This document shows, piece after piece, positions 1-11,518 of a stretch of DNA of 64,000 nt. The DNA is taken from assembly GCA_958510825.1 (NCBI GenBank), contig OY294049.1:5146001-5210000 (forward strand). Direction: 5' to 3'. Source of the DNA: Brachypterus glaber (lineage: Eukaryota; Arthropoda; Insecta; Coleoptera; Kateretidae). Position numbers and translations under genes: made by a program. Position 1 is the stretch's first letter; the number at the start of each line of letters is the position of its first letter. The notes beneath the pieces were generated by a model, which was not told the DNA's origin, did not search any database, and saw nothing but the letters and a program-made list of their open reading frames with translations.

Positions 1-412
1 TTTGCTACTAAATAGTTTTTTTTATTAGTAGTCATGAATGGACCGGGTCCATTCATCGGGGGGGAGTGTACAAAATTGTGCCTCTCTGTATGGAATGACC
101 CATATTTCCAAAATGCGTGCTCGGTAAAGATACCTCGGCACGCGTCAAGTCAGTCAATTAATTAGCACAATAAGCGACGGTTTACGCGTCTCATTGATTC
201 GATATCGTGGCCGGTATAAAAAATATGCAACATTCTAAATGTAAACAGTAATTGCCAAAAGCAAAGGGCGACTATTTATTCGTGGAAATTACACACAAAC
301 TCGAATCAGCCTATGGAGATTCGTTACGAGGATTTAACAGGTGCACCTACACACATCACTTCACATATTTTCTAAGGTAACGAATTTAATACAGTCAACC
401 CTTAACATCACT
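1..412. other. Possible LTR end before LINE remnant
   Basis: A G-rich purine tract (about 57-66) is followed at 68 by TGTACAAAATT, and a TG...CA interval can be closed near 340 (GATTTAACA). This is the layout of a polypurine tract followed by a 3' LTR of a Ty3/gypsy-like element. Just upstream, 37-57 is a perfect short palindrome built on TGAATGGACC. No primer-binding site, partner LTR or coding region is visible, so a solo or truncated LTR is only a possibility. Confidence 0.3.
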
Positions 413-1886
413 TGAGCCGTCTGGACAAAGTCGAATATCAGTAATTACCGCCCAATATGTATTAATTCGAATTTTGCTAAAATGTTCGATTTTATTGTTT
501 CAAATCAAGTAATGCAGCATGTCAAACATACAATTATTGACGAACAACATGGATTCATATCGGGTAAGTCTACTGAAACCAACTTATTTTTATTTACTAA
601 TTTAATAACAACATCCCTAGAGGAGGGACACGTTGTTAAATGTATTTTCACCGACTTGCAGAAGGCCTTTGATAGAGTACCAGTACCTCTGCTTCTATTG
701 AAACTAGAAAAATTTTACCATATTAATAGTCCACTCTTATCATGTTTAAGCTCTATGTTAAATGGACGTAAACAGTTTGTATATTTAAATGGCTTTATCT
801 CAGACGTGTTCGATGTTCTCTCAGTTGGCCAGGGTACCCATTTGGTTCCAATACTGTTCTTGTTGTTTATAAATGATGTCAAAAAAATCTTAACTGTCTT
901 ATTCCTTTTATTTGCCGATGATTGCAAACTTTTCAAGGTTATTAAATGTCTTGCTGATAGGATTCATCTTCAAAACGATCTTACTCTGTTTAATAACTGG
1001 TGTAAGTCAAATGGGTTATGTTTAAACATTTCAAAATGTAAATCAATGACCTTCACTAGGAAATTAATGCCCACTTACGGTGTATATTGTATAGATAATG
1101 TCCCAATCGATAAAGTTGAAGTTTTTAAAGATTTAGGTGTTCACCTTGATACCAAATTAAATTTTACTGATCATATTGACAAGATAGTTACTAAGGCAAA
1201 TAAAAATTTAGGGTTTATTAAACGATATACTACTACGTTTACTGATACACGATGTCTAATTGTTTTATACACTAGTTTTGTTCGGTCAGGCCTAGAATAC
1301 GGGTCATTGATTTCGTCGCCAAGTTATACAACCCATATATTACGTTTAGAAAATATTCAAAAAAAATTTATTAGATTACTGTGTTTCAAAAATAACATTG
1401 ACTATGCAAATAGCAACATTAACGAGTTGTTAACTTATTTTACTTTACCTTTATTGGAGAAACGTCGTTCATACTACGATATTATGTTTATTTACAAAGT
1501 TTTTCACTTCATAATAAAATGTCCACCAATTCTTTCACAATTTTCTATCTGTGTTCCATTAGCAAACTTAAGGTTTAATAATTTATTTTTTGTTCCATTT
1601 CACCGAACAAACTATGGAATGCACTCTCCTTTATGTAGAATGACCAATTTAATAAACACATTCAATGACTGTGATATTTTTTATTTAAGTTTAAATAAAT
1701 TTAAAAATAACATTAAAAGAGTATTATATTAATTATACGTTAAAAATTATTATATTAATTATAAGTATCCAGTTAAATATTCTAGTTACCATATAACATG
1801 TTTTATTCTATTGTACTTAAATGTTTGTAAAAAAGGATATCCGTTAATAAATAAATAAAAAAAAAAAAAATAAATAAAGTACTGTA
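413..1886 (+). pseudogene. Decayed non-LTR retrotransposon, RT domain and 3' tail
   Basis: This is the C-terminal part of a LINE polymerase. An open stretch runs from 482 to 1732 (416 codons), but the homology starts earlier: codons from about 431 read NISNYRPI, the RT block 1 signature, and a stop/frameshift near 413-430 breaks the frame upstream. The RT blocks follow in order: EQHGFISGKST, TDLQKAFDRV, a degenerate QGTHLVPILFLLFINDV (family PQGSxLGP) and the catalytic FADDCKLF. The C-terminal region with RTNYGMHSP and IFYLSLNKFKN is usual for jockey/I/CR1-group elements. No endonuclease domain remains, so the copy is 5'-truncated. The tail at 1845-1880 is A-rich with AATAAA repeats. The lost proline/glycine in the QG block suggests an inactive copy. 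RT identity is firm; the clade is not. Confidence 0.88.
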
Positions 1887-2227
1887 AATAGTATAATAAT
1901 AGCTATGTAGGATATAAAGGAATTATGTTGCTTGATAAAATTCTTCAGCACCTGTGCCGAAGCAATCTGGGGCAAAGGTTGATTTAAGCCATTTGTGATA
2001 GAACGCAGAAACAGACTGTAAATCTAAAACTAAAATTAGAACCGAGTTTAGCAGTTATTAAGACAGATAAGTTATTGAAACTAGTAGATAGAAATTACTA
2101 ACTTTATTAGTAATTTCGTACTGTCACCTGGTTTTCATAATCCTCGGGTTTAGACTAATTTATTACAAACGTCACAGACAAAATCTATGGTAATTCATAG
2201 TTACATATTAACTCTGCTACTAGTTCA
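1887..2227. other. Unassigned AT-rich DNA
   Basis: I see no gene, RNA or clear repeat here. Confidence 0.5.
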
Positions 2228-2400
2228 GTCAAATAACGAGAAATTGCTATATTAAATTGCAATAAATGTACACGGGCTGATATTTTAAAGGATAGTAGTG
2301 GATGGTAACAGAACACTCCTGTTAGTTTTTCAACGGGTGATTTGCGTAAGGGGTGTCCGCTCTCTTAAATTTTAGGGATGAGTGAGGTTATCTCGCTTTT
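2228..2400 (-). mobile_element. Terminal fragment of the foldback at 62.7-63.5 kb
   Basis: The segment with GGGTGATTTGCGTAAGGGGT and its left flank (AATAAATGTACACGGGCTGA, AACAGAACACTCCTGTTAG) matches the reverse complement of 63360-63535, and its inner part also matches 62731-62800. It is one arm end of the same foldback family. The second arm is missing. Confidence 0.7.
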
Positions 2401-2606
2401 TCAAAGAAAAAAACGACATTCGATTTTTATCTTTTAAGATTACGAAAGTTTTTAATTTTTATTTGTCGATAACTTTTTTTCCCACCTTACTCGTTTAAAT
2501 GGAATCATTAAAAAAAATCAAGATTAAAAGTAATAAAAATGTAAATATTTAAAACCTTGCCTCGATGCGGCGCCTATGCGAGTTTTGGAAATTAGCCGAC
2601 TACTGG

Positions 2607-2722
<116 letters not shown>

Positions 2723-2911
2723 ATTTTTGGACGATGCTTTACCTTTTTTATAATTTATATGAATCCTGTAAAACCCTTTCATTTCTAAAGATATATTTCT
2801 GGATATATTATTTAAAATTTTTCAGAAGTATAAATAAATAAATTTTGATATGGGTGGCTACTAGAAAGACATACAGACACGGGATTCCTTTTAAAAAAAT
2901 TAATTTTAAAT

Positions 2912-3358
2912 GGGAACAAGCCGTGAAGATATGTAATGCTACGCATTCCATTATACTATTCAGGGTAAATAGTATATTGCATTTTCCCAAATACAAAAAA
3001 TAATTTAAAAATAAATAAAAAAAATATATTTAATTTTTTTTTTATTTTTAATTCTTTTCGCAAAAAAACGAAAAATGTTAAGAATTTTTTTTTTTCAAAA
3101 AAAAAAAAAATAAAAAAAAAATGGAAATTTTTAATTTTTTTTAATTTTCTTTTCCAAACGAGAAATGAAAAATTAAAAATGATAATTTTTTAAACCCCCA
3201 TAACTTTTTTATTAAAATTACTTTTAAAATTGGTACTATTGATCCTTTTAATTTTAATTTTTCCTAAAAAAGTAACGTTTTTTGGCGATTTTGGGAAATT
3301 CGAAACTACCGTATAATACTATTCTAGCGTTTGCGCTGTGAATAGTATATCAATGAAA
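2912..3358 (+). mobile_element. Dispersed repeat P, short copy (copy 1)
   Basis: The left marker is ACAAGCCGTGAAGATATG followed by an imperfect hairpin (ACTATTC...AATAGTA). The right marker is TATAATACTATTCTAGCG with GCGCTGTGAATAGTAT, which folds into a hairpin. Both markers recur at 8979-11518 and 26101-28590, and single ends occur elsewhere. The interior is A/T homopolymer-rich with no reading frame. The hairpin arms at the two ends are mutually inverted, which suggests a TIR-type non-autonomous transposon. The superfamily is unknown. Confidence 0.72.
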
Positions 3359-3519
3359 GAAGAAAAATTAATTTCGAAAGGCAATAAAATAAAAATTATA
3401 TTTAAAATTAACAAACTTGTGTCTGTATATTTTTAGAATATAAAAAGAAACAAGTATATTTTGTGCATTTTACAATATTTAACATAATTCGGGAAATTTC
3501 TAAAAATCACGTTCAGGCA

Positions 3520-6230
3520 AAAAACCGACTAAGTCACTTTTTGTTACTTTTGATCTAAAGGTATTTTAAAAGGTTATATTCACTTATTTGGGGATACGAG
3601 ATGATATACTGTATTACTGGAAGTTGACTTTTCAAAATCTTTTGCATGTGTATTCTAATTTGTAAAATAATGAAATATTCCCGGCTCAATCATTTGTTGA
3701 AAAAAAAACTATAAAAAAGACCCCGACTAAGTCACTTTTGATCTAAAGGTATTTTAAAGGTTATATTCACTTGTAAAATAATGAAATATTCCCGGCTCAA
3801 TCATTTGTTGAAAAAAAAAAAAAACTATAAAAAGACCCCGACTAAGTCACTTTTGATCTAAAGGTATTTTAAAGGTTATATTCACTTGTTAGGGTTTAGT
3901 ATTTAGTGTATTTTTTTTTCTCTTCTCTCGTATTTTTTTTATATATTCAAACTTCTTGTAACAAGATTTGTAATCTTTTATACAATAAACGTTTATTTTT
4001 TATTTTTATTAGGTTATATTCACTTATTTGGGGATACGAGATGATATACTGTATTACTGGAAGTTGACTTTTCAAAATCTTAATCTTAATCATTTGTTGA
4101 AAAAAAAAACGATAAAAAGACCCCGACTAAGTCACTTTTGATCTAAAGGTATTTTAAAGGTTATATTCACTTATTTGGGGATACGAGATGATATACTGTA
4201 TTACTGGAAGTTGACTTTTCAAAATCTTTTGCATGTGTATTCTAATTTGTAAAATAATGAAATATTCTCGGCTTAATCATTTGTTGAAAAAAAAAAACGA
4301 TAAAAAGACCCCGACTAAGTCACTTTTGATCTAAAGGTATTTTAAAGGTTATATTTACTTATTTGGGGATACGAGATGATATACTTTATTACTCGAAGTT
4401 GACTTTTCAAAATCTTTTGCATGTGTATTCTAATTTGTAAAATAATGAAATATTCCCGGCTTAATCATTTGTTGAAAAAAAAAACGATAAAAATATCCCG
4501 ACTAAGTCACTTTTGATCTAAAGGTATTTTAAAGGTTATATTTACTTATTTGGGGATACGAGATGATATACTGTATTACTGGAAGTTGACTTTTCAAAAT
4601 CTTTTGCATGTGTATTCTAATTTGTAAAATAATGAAATATTCCCGGCTTAATCATTTGTTGAAAAAAAAACGATAAAAAGACCCCGACTAAGTCACTTTT
4701 GATCTAAAGGTATTTTAAAGGTTATATTCACTTATTTGGGGATACGAGATGATATACTCTATTACTGGAAGTTGACTTTTCAAAATCTTTTGCATGTGTA
4801 TTCTAATTTGTAAAATAATGAAATATTCCCGGCTTAATCATTTGTTGAAAAAAAAAAACGATAAAAAGACCCCGACTAAGTCACTTTTGATCTAAAGGTA
4901 TTTTAAAGGTTATATTCACTTATTTGGGGATACGCGATGATATACTGTATTACTGGAAGTTTACTTTTCAAAATCTTTTGCATGTGTATTCTAATTTGTA
5001 AAATAATGAAATATTCCAGGCTTAATCATTTGTTGAAAAAAAAAAACGATAAAAAGACCCCGACTAAGTCACTTTTGATCTAAAGGTATTTTAAAGGTTA
5101 TATTCACTTATTTGGGGATACGAGATGATATACTGTATTACTGGAAGTTGACTTTTCAAAATCTTTTGCATGTTAATTCTAATTTGTAAAATAATGAAAT
5201 ATTCCCGGCTCAATCATTTGTTGAAAAAAAAAACTATAAAAAGACCCCGACTAAGTCACTTTTTGTTACTTTTGATCTAAAGGTATTTTAAAGGTTATAT
5301 TCACTTATTTGGGGATACGAGATGATATACTGTATTACTGGAAGTTAACTTTTCAAAATATTTTGCATGTGTATTCTAATTTGTAAAATAATGAAATATT
5401 CCCGGCTCAATCATTTGTTGAAAAAAAAAACTATAAAAAGACCCCGACTAAGTCACTTTTTGTTACTTTTGATCTAAAGGTATTTTAAAAGTTATATTCA
5501 CTTATTTGGGGATACGAGATGATATACTGTATTACTGGAAGTTAACTTTTCAAAATATTTTGCATGAGTGTTCTAATTTGGAAAATAATGAAATATTCCC
5601 GGCTCAATCATTTGTTGAAAAAAAAACTATAAAAAGACCCCGACTAAGTCACTTTTTGTCACTTCGATCTAAAGGTATTTTAAAGGTTATATTCACTTAT
5701 TTGGGGATACGAGATGATATACTGTATTACTGGAAGTTGACTTTTCAAAATCTTTTGCATGTGTATTCTAATTTGTAAAATAATGAAATATTCCCGGCTC
5801 AATCATTTGTTGAAAAAAAAAAAACGATAAAAGACCCCGACTAAGTCACTTTTGATCTAAAGGTATTTTATATGTTATATTCACTTATTTGGGGATACGA
5901 GATGATATACTGTATTACTGGAAGTTAACTTTTCAAAATATTTTGCATGTGTATTCTAATTTGTAAAATAATGAAATATTCCCGGCTCAATCATTTGTTG
6001 AAAAAAAAAACTATAAAAAGACCCCGACTAAGTCACTTTTTGTCACTTTTGTTCTAAAGGTATTTTAAAGGATATATTCACTTATTTGGGGACACGAGAT
6101 GATATACTGTATTACTGGAAGTTAACTTTTCAAAATTTTTTGCATGTGTAATTTGTAAAATAATGAAATATTCCCAGCTCAATCATTTGTTGAAAAAAAA
6201 AAAGATAAAAAGACCCTGACTTAGCCTCTT
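3520..6230 (+). repeat. Satellite array, about 13 units of 186-197 bp
   Basis: Units start at GGTTATATTCACTTATTTGG, at 4159, 4347, 4534, 4720, 4908, 5096, 5293, 5490, 5685, 5873 and 6070. Spacing is 186-188 bp in the first half and mostly 195-197 bp in the second. The difference is an extra block (TTTTGTTAC or similar) before the TTTTGATCTAAAGG segment. The left edge is irregular: one unit near 3763 lacks about 70 bp, one near 4085 lacks about 65 bp, and a retroposon interrupts the array at 3888. A 90-codon frame (5506-5778) is only two units read through. Confidence 0.97.
3888..4010 (+). mobile_element. 123-bp 5'-truncated retroposon inside the satellite
   Basis: The insert is bounded by exact 15-bp direct repeats AGGTTATATTCACTT (3873-3887 and 4011-4025) and interrupts a satellite unit cleanly. 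It ends in AATAAACGTTTATTTTTT followed by a T/A-rich tail, as the 3' end of a LINE or SINE would. It contains no coding sequence. It must be younger than the array unit it interrupts. Confidence 0.82.
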
Positions 6231-6963
6231 TTTTCCCAGCACAAGTTATTTTTGGTAGTTTATTGCAGAAGACTTAACTGCTTTTTTCCCTGTCTTACAC
6301 ACTGAAATGAAAGATACTTTGACAGGCTACAATATGCTCAAAAATCGCATTTGACTGACTTAGCCGGTTTTTCCCCTGTACCTTTCAAGTTTAATCATGA
6401 TTATTCGTATAATCTAAGTATAACCAGAACATTTTGAAAAGCCTTTTATGTAAAAATAAAATATTTTGAAAACTTACTTTTCGAAAATCCTTTAAAATCA
6501 TGTTCTTACTTAAAATATCAATTTTCGTCGTTACGATAACTTAGCATAACTTCAATATTAAAAAACATAAAACTTTTATATTCAGCAAATTAAAAATCAA
6601 GATCATAAAATAAAATTTATTAAAACTAAATTCATTTGATTTTTGTGACATAGGTAATAGCATAAAATATACCGATTATCCCATCTGCTTTTGTTTTAGC
6701 TGTCTAAATGATTTTTATTTGATTTCTCGTTCGGGCGAAAAAGAAAAATGGACTATTAATTTCAGTTTGAACATAAAACGGGTATATAAATTTCTAGATT
6801 TATATTTTATGAAACGGTAAACGAGAGTATGAAAATTAAAATGTCCCTTTTAACACTGACTGAATTAAAACCTGTATTATAATAAATGCTGGTGAATATT
6901 TCTACAAGTTATTTTATCCCGGCTAGTTGTTAGATATGACAAACAGTCTAAGAGCTGGTAACC
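6231..6963. other. AT-rich flank, no gene seen
   Basis: A short segment after 6200 (CTGACTTAGCC, repeated near 6355) echoes the satellite's GACTAAGTC but is not a unit. Nothing else is recognised. Confidence 0.5.
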
Positions 6964-7576
6964 ATTTTTATTTCATTATTTTCTCCCAGCTGTATTTTAT
7001 ATATGTCTTAAAGTACATTCAAATTAAGCTATTTGCAAATTGACAGGCCCTGGATCGGGTTCCTTTGGATACTAGAAGCCTAATAGGTGGTCAAATACGG
7101 TCCCAAAAAAATATATTTTTAAATTACCGAGTCAAAAACATTTAATTTATTACATTTAGATTAGTCTGTTTTCACAGTTTTACACAATTATTCAGTAGGG
7201 GTAAAAAAAGACTAAAAAGTTAATTTTACATATGTCAATAATACAAAGTCAAAAGAATTTTCATTTAATCAAAATTTTATTTAATAAATTTTCATTTCTT
7301 TAAAAAATTAAGAATCACATTTGTCAAAGGCACTTTATAAAGATTTTTTTTACCCCTTGACCCCAGAATTATTGTGTATAACTATGACAATAGCTTAATC
7401 TATGACCCAGCAAGTTAAAAATAGATTTTGTGGTAGCTTATTGCCATAGCTTTTGGACCTTCTAGAACCCAAAGGAACCGGATCCGGTGCCTAGCAAATT
7501 AAAAATAGTTTAATTTTAATGTACTTTAAGACATATATAAAATACAGCTGGGAGAAAATAAGAAGTAAAAATTTTG
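6964..7576. mobile_element. Foldback MITE with about 115-bp TIRs
   Basis: The left arm (6964-7080) and right arm (7462-7576) are inverted copies sharing TTTTCTCCCAGCTGTATTTT, ATATGTCTTAAAGTACATT and GGTTCCTTTGG. A second, inner inverted pair (CACAATTATTC...GGGGTAAAAAA against TTTACCCC...GAATTATTGTG) extends the fold. There is no reading frame. A related fragment (CCCAGAATTAATCTGTG) sits at 8335-8385. Confidence 0.88.
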
Positions 7577-8045
7577 GATGTATCGAAAATATACCGAATC
7601 TGGAGGTGTATTTGCGGGACTATTTTTTGATACAAGTTTTCAACAATTTAAATCTTTAAATAATTAATAATAATTCATTTGAGGTTTAACATTTCTAATT
7701 TTTGAAATAAAAAAAAAATCTAAATTCGTCAAATTTTATTAATATTGAATAAAAATAAGCTAATATTTTGTATTTTAGTTGATATTGTTATAATATTATT
7801 TATATAAAACATCAAAGAACTAGAAAAGTGGTATATTTTCGTTTGATTTTCTATGGTATATTAGTGGCGAAAATATCCCGTCGTTATGGTTATGCCTTGT
7901 TTTTTATGTGTTGAAACCGATATTATGAAAAAATAGTAATAGTTATACAAACAGGCCAATGCGTTGCAAGGAAGAAAAAAGTCCATTTGGCATATTACAA
8001 ATTAAATTTTTGAAAAGAAAATCTCATTCAATCAATTCAATCAAA
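7577..8045. other. Unassigned AT-rich DNA
   Basis: No gene or clear repeat is seen. Confidence 0.5.
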
Positions 8046-8245
8046 TCCTGACACGCCGGCTAGCGTGAGTTCGATTCTCACTTGCGCTGATTGCCTTTTT
8101 CAGTTAATTAACAATTAAAATTTGGCGAAGGTGAGACACTTCCTATATAGTTCGACAGTCAGTTAAAGCCTGTGGTTCCCTCTACTACTAGCCCACACAA
8201 TACTTAGGGGTTGCTTAATTAGGTAAAATAGTGCAAGGTTAAAAA
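8046..8245 (+). mobile_element. Possible tRNA-derived SINE fragment
   Basis: GTGAGTTCGATTCTCAC (8064-8080) folds as a perfect T-arm with the TTCGATT loop, equivalent to a pol III B box, and the segment ends in an A-rich run near 8242. The D-arm and anticodon arm do not fold convincingly, so this is not a functional tRNA. A SINE head or tRNA pseudogene fits, but it rests on one motif. Confidence 0.3.
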
Positions 8246-8387
8246 AAATATGGAATCAAAAATGTATTCTAGAAAGTCCTATTTTTAAAATAATGGATCT
8301 CTTAAATATAAAAGACAACATTTAAAGACTGTTTTTACGCCTTGGTCCCAGAATTAATCTGTGCTAAGAAAATAGCTTAATCTGAAT

Positions 8388-8952
8388 AATAGTTATTTAT
8401 ATACCAAGGGACTAAACTGGCTGTTTTAGTCCCGCTGCATTAGAAATGCAAGGGACTAAAACAGCCAAGTTTAGTCCTGAGGTATATACACTATTTTTTG
8501 CAGGACCAAACATAATTTAGGTAGGTAGATAAAATTAAAATTAAAAACCACGCGTCTAAAATCGGTTGTTTTATTTTCGTAATTTAATCAAGATGCCTGT
8601 AAATTGCGAAAAGTCAGTTTCATGGCTATCGCGATTTCAATTGTTTTTTAATATGGTTGACACAAACGTCAAAATGGACGAAGATGATAAATTTTAAGTT
8701 ATGTATAAATTGTTATTTCAATGTTATTTTTAAAGGTTTTCTTTGTTAAAATCAAATAAATTGGTTTGAATCGCTAATTTATTACAAAACAGCACCAAAC
8801 CTAATTTTTGAACCAGTAAAGCACATAGTAAGTATAATATTTTAATATTATCAAGGTTGCCGTGATTTTTATTCCCTAGGGAGAAAAACGGCAAGTTTAG
8901 TCCCGAAAATGAAAGCGTAAAATTAGGTTTTAGTCTTGGTCGGGCAAAAAAT
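8388..8952 (+). mobile_element. Repeat Q copy 1 with GGGACTAAA hairpin
   Basis: This copy is nearly identical to 27644-28247. It opens with a long hairpin in which GGGACTAAACTGGCTGTTTT pairs with GGGACTAAAACAGCCAAGTT across a short loop. It then carries an inner inverted pair, TTTTTTGCAGGACCAAA near 8495 against TTGGTCGGGCAAAAAAT at the right end. The phrase AAGTTTAGTCC recurs near the right end. No coding frame is present. Confidence 0.85.
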
Positions 8953-9286
8953 AAATTTAATGACTCCGTAAATTAAAAACAATCCGTGAAGATATGTTAT
9001 GCTAGTTTTCTTGGGGTGGACAAAAAGGGCCTACTAGTCAGGCGTTGTAACGCTTTGGAGCCTACCCACATTTTACTACTTATGTAATACTACGCATTCC
9101 ATTATATATACTATTCACAGTAAATGGTATATTGTATTTTCCCAAGTACTTGGAATAAAAAAAAAATAAGAAAAAACAAGAAAAATTTGAACAATTTTTT
9201 TTATTTTTTTTCTAGCGCTTTATTTAAAAACCTATCACTCCTATTGAAAGACCCGTTAGTTCATAGGGTTCCAAAGATAATAATAA

Positions 9287-9428
9287 CTACTTTTAAGATG
9301 TACCCTTAGGAGGGTTGTAGCTCCCTTATGGCTTACTTCCGGACCAACCTTTATAGGAACTTTTTTTCATATATTTGGACGGAATCACCCCTTAAAATGT
9401 GGTACCCCATTTATGAATCACCCTGTTT
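9287..9428 (+). mobile_element. Right end of a TA-CAGGGTG foldback element
   Basis: The segment carries the family text TCCGGACCAACCTTTATAGG and ends in TGAATCACCCTGTTTA, the right TIR of the family seen complete at 18297-19028. The left half is missing. Confidence 0.75.
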
Positions 9429-9769
9429 AGTGCCTGCCAGTAATGGCATCTCGTAAAATCGTTGTGAAGATTTAAATATGGCCACTGTCGAACTCATATA
9501 TTCAGCAGGCAGAAAACAATGTGTTTAAAATTTTCACGGGCACTCGAACTATAACATCGATTAATTTAAAAGTGTATTATACTAATGAATTTTATGTACT
9601 GTGTTTAATTAAAAGTCATAATCTTGTCTTTTTCCCATTTCCCATGCCTTTCAAATCACAATATTGCGATTGTTTTAAAATACGTTTGTTTTCTATGACA
9701 AATTATTTTCCGATTTGTCTTTATGCCATTTCTGACTAAAAAAGAAAAGCCGACTCTTTAGAGTGGATA

Positions 9770-9978
9770 CCGTGCGATTATAAAATGCCGAACACTTTTT
9801 AATGCAAAACTGGCATTAGCGATGAGTAAAATGCAAGAAAGTTGTGTGCTTTTCACTGGTCACTGAGCTGTTGTACGTAGCAATCACATGGGCTTGTCGC
9901 GCACAACTCTAACAGAGGCGTGGCTTCAAACGAAGATTATTTTCTTTTCAAACTGTTCGGCATTTTATAATCGCACTG
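9770..9978. mobile_element. 209-bp MITE, TA target site
   Basis: The TIRs begin CCGTGCGATTATAAAATGCC and CAGTGCGATTATAAAATGCC and stay matched for about 25 bp with one mismatch. TA dinucleotides flank both ends (9768-9769, 9979-9980). The interior has no ORF of its own. TA sites fit the Tc1/mariner group, but the superfamily is not proven. Confidence 0.88.
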
Positions 9979-10689
9979 TATATTGCATTTTTTTAAATAC
10001 ATTAACACAAGTTAATTATTTAAATAAATCCTATTTTTTTTTATCTGAAAATTATACTAAAGTCATGTTTATATTTTAGCTGTAAAAATTAATTGTATGA
10101 AGGTTTTCAGGATAAATGTGATAAAATTCTTATCTTTTCAGCTTTTGTTAAAAAATGGTTGTCATTGAATAATACTGGGGAATTTAACAAACAAGAAATA
10201 TCTTTTGCACGTACTCGCATATCTTTGTTATACGTTGAGATATTGCAATCACGTTGAGATATTTTTAATAAAATTCTCTGCACTAGGCTAAAACACTGTA
10301 TACTTAGCCAACATGTCATTGTTTTTCTATGTAATTATAAAGGTGGAGAAATTAATTTTCAGGGGTTTATTTTAGGATTAAAATGGGTTTAAAGGTAATA
10401 TTTTGAGGATCAACAATTAAACATTAAAATATAAAAAAAGTTTAATAATGGATCAAACACTAAGGTTATATCACATGTAAAACCTCGTTGCTATAGCTCA
10501 GAAAACGTTTTTTTTTATTTTACAGGAATTTGTTATTTATTTTTTAGTGTAGAATTACCCTTAAAATAAATGGCTCTTTTTAAAAAAATACTTTTTTATT
10601 CTACACAAGGTTAAACCAAATTTTAATGCCTCTGCACCGCACTATGGTCCGGGTATACCCAAAAATGGCATTATTTCAGCTGTTTACGC

Positions 10690-11290
10690 AACAGGTATAA
10701 AAATTGGTGTAGGGAGGTATTTTAGAACGCTAAAACCGAGTGGCATTAAAATTAAAAAAATTAAAATGGCGGGTCCAATATGGCCTCTATAATAGTTAAA
10801 TATATAAATAAAGTTTTAAATTGGCAATGTGCTTTTTTGTGTTGCTTAAATTCAATTTGGCAATAAGAATAAAAATTACAAAATGGCGTATTCGAAATGG
10901 TATCAATAATCCATAATTTTAAAACTTTGGCCTTTTTTTATTGTTTTGCACATGAATATATTTTTTTAATTGCGGCATTATCTAGTTTTTATTATTTTAG
11001 CGATTTTTAAATATCAATTACTTACATACCAAATTTCATCTTTCTACGACCCGTTTGAAAGATATTGCATGTGGGCCATCTTGTTTTTTATTTTGTTGAT
11101 TTTTGTTTATTACATTACATACCAAATACATGTATATGTACAATTATATATTTATTTATTGTACATGTATACATACCACCCTACATACCACCCTACTTAC
11201 CCACTTTCCAGTTTCTACGACCTACGGTTCAAAAGATATGACTTTGACAGGTCGGCTATCTTGTTTTTTGTTTTGTTGATTTTGCTTTTC
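10690..11290 (+). repeat. Two pairs of diverged direct repeats
   Basis: The phrase TTTCTACGACC...AAAGATAT...GCCATCTTGTTTTTTATTTTG occurs at 11040-11106 and again, diverged, at 11212-11282. ATGGCG segments recur at 10765 and 10882. This looks like non-coding dispersed repeat text. A tandem CATACCACCC pair lies between. Confidence 0.5.
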
Positions 11291-11445
11291 CATGGTACTT
11301 CTAGTCAAAATACATAAAAAGGTACTCTTTTTGTAATACTGTAGGATTAACCGTTTTCGATAAAAATTAATTTGAATGTGAAATTTCACGGTTTGAGGAC
11401 GAGAAATGAAATACTAAAATGTCGAAAACCAAAATTTCAATAGGT
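11290..11445 (+). mobile_element. Internal fragment of the 61-kb foldback family
   Basis: The text AATACTGTAGGATTAACCG, then GTGAAATTTCACGGTTTGAGG and AATACTAAAATGTCG, matches 61340-61440 inside the complete foldback. Only this inner piece survives. Confidence 0.78.
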
Positions 11446-11518
11446 GATTCACCTAACACAAATCACTGAAACTACCGTATAATACTATTCTAGCGCTACG
11501 CGATTTGAATAGTATAAT

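Larger units (their letters stand above)
8979..11518 (+). mobile_element. Dispersed repeat P, copy 2, expanded by insertions
   Basis: The left marker (CCGTGAAGATATG, 8982) and right marker (CCGTATAATACTATTCTAGCG, ending 11518) are those of the short copy, but here they lie 2.5 kb apart. The interior holds a TA-foldback fragment (9287-9428), a MITE (9770-9978), two near-direct repeats and a foldback fragment (11290-11445). The 115-codon frame at 10970 is tyrosine/isoleucine-rich noise over the internal repeat. Confidence 0.6.

Noticed and set aside
5506..5778. 90-codon frame in the satellite
   Set aside because: It is two satellite units read through; the frame is not kept in other units.
8046..8100. 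Functional tRNA gene
   Set aside because: Only the T-arm folds; no D-arm, anticodon arm or acceptor stem can be paired.
10970..11317. 115-codon hydrophobic frame
   Set aside because: Composition is Y/I/L/F bias from AT-rich DNA, it contains a repeated non-coding phrase, and no domain or homologous frame is visible.
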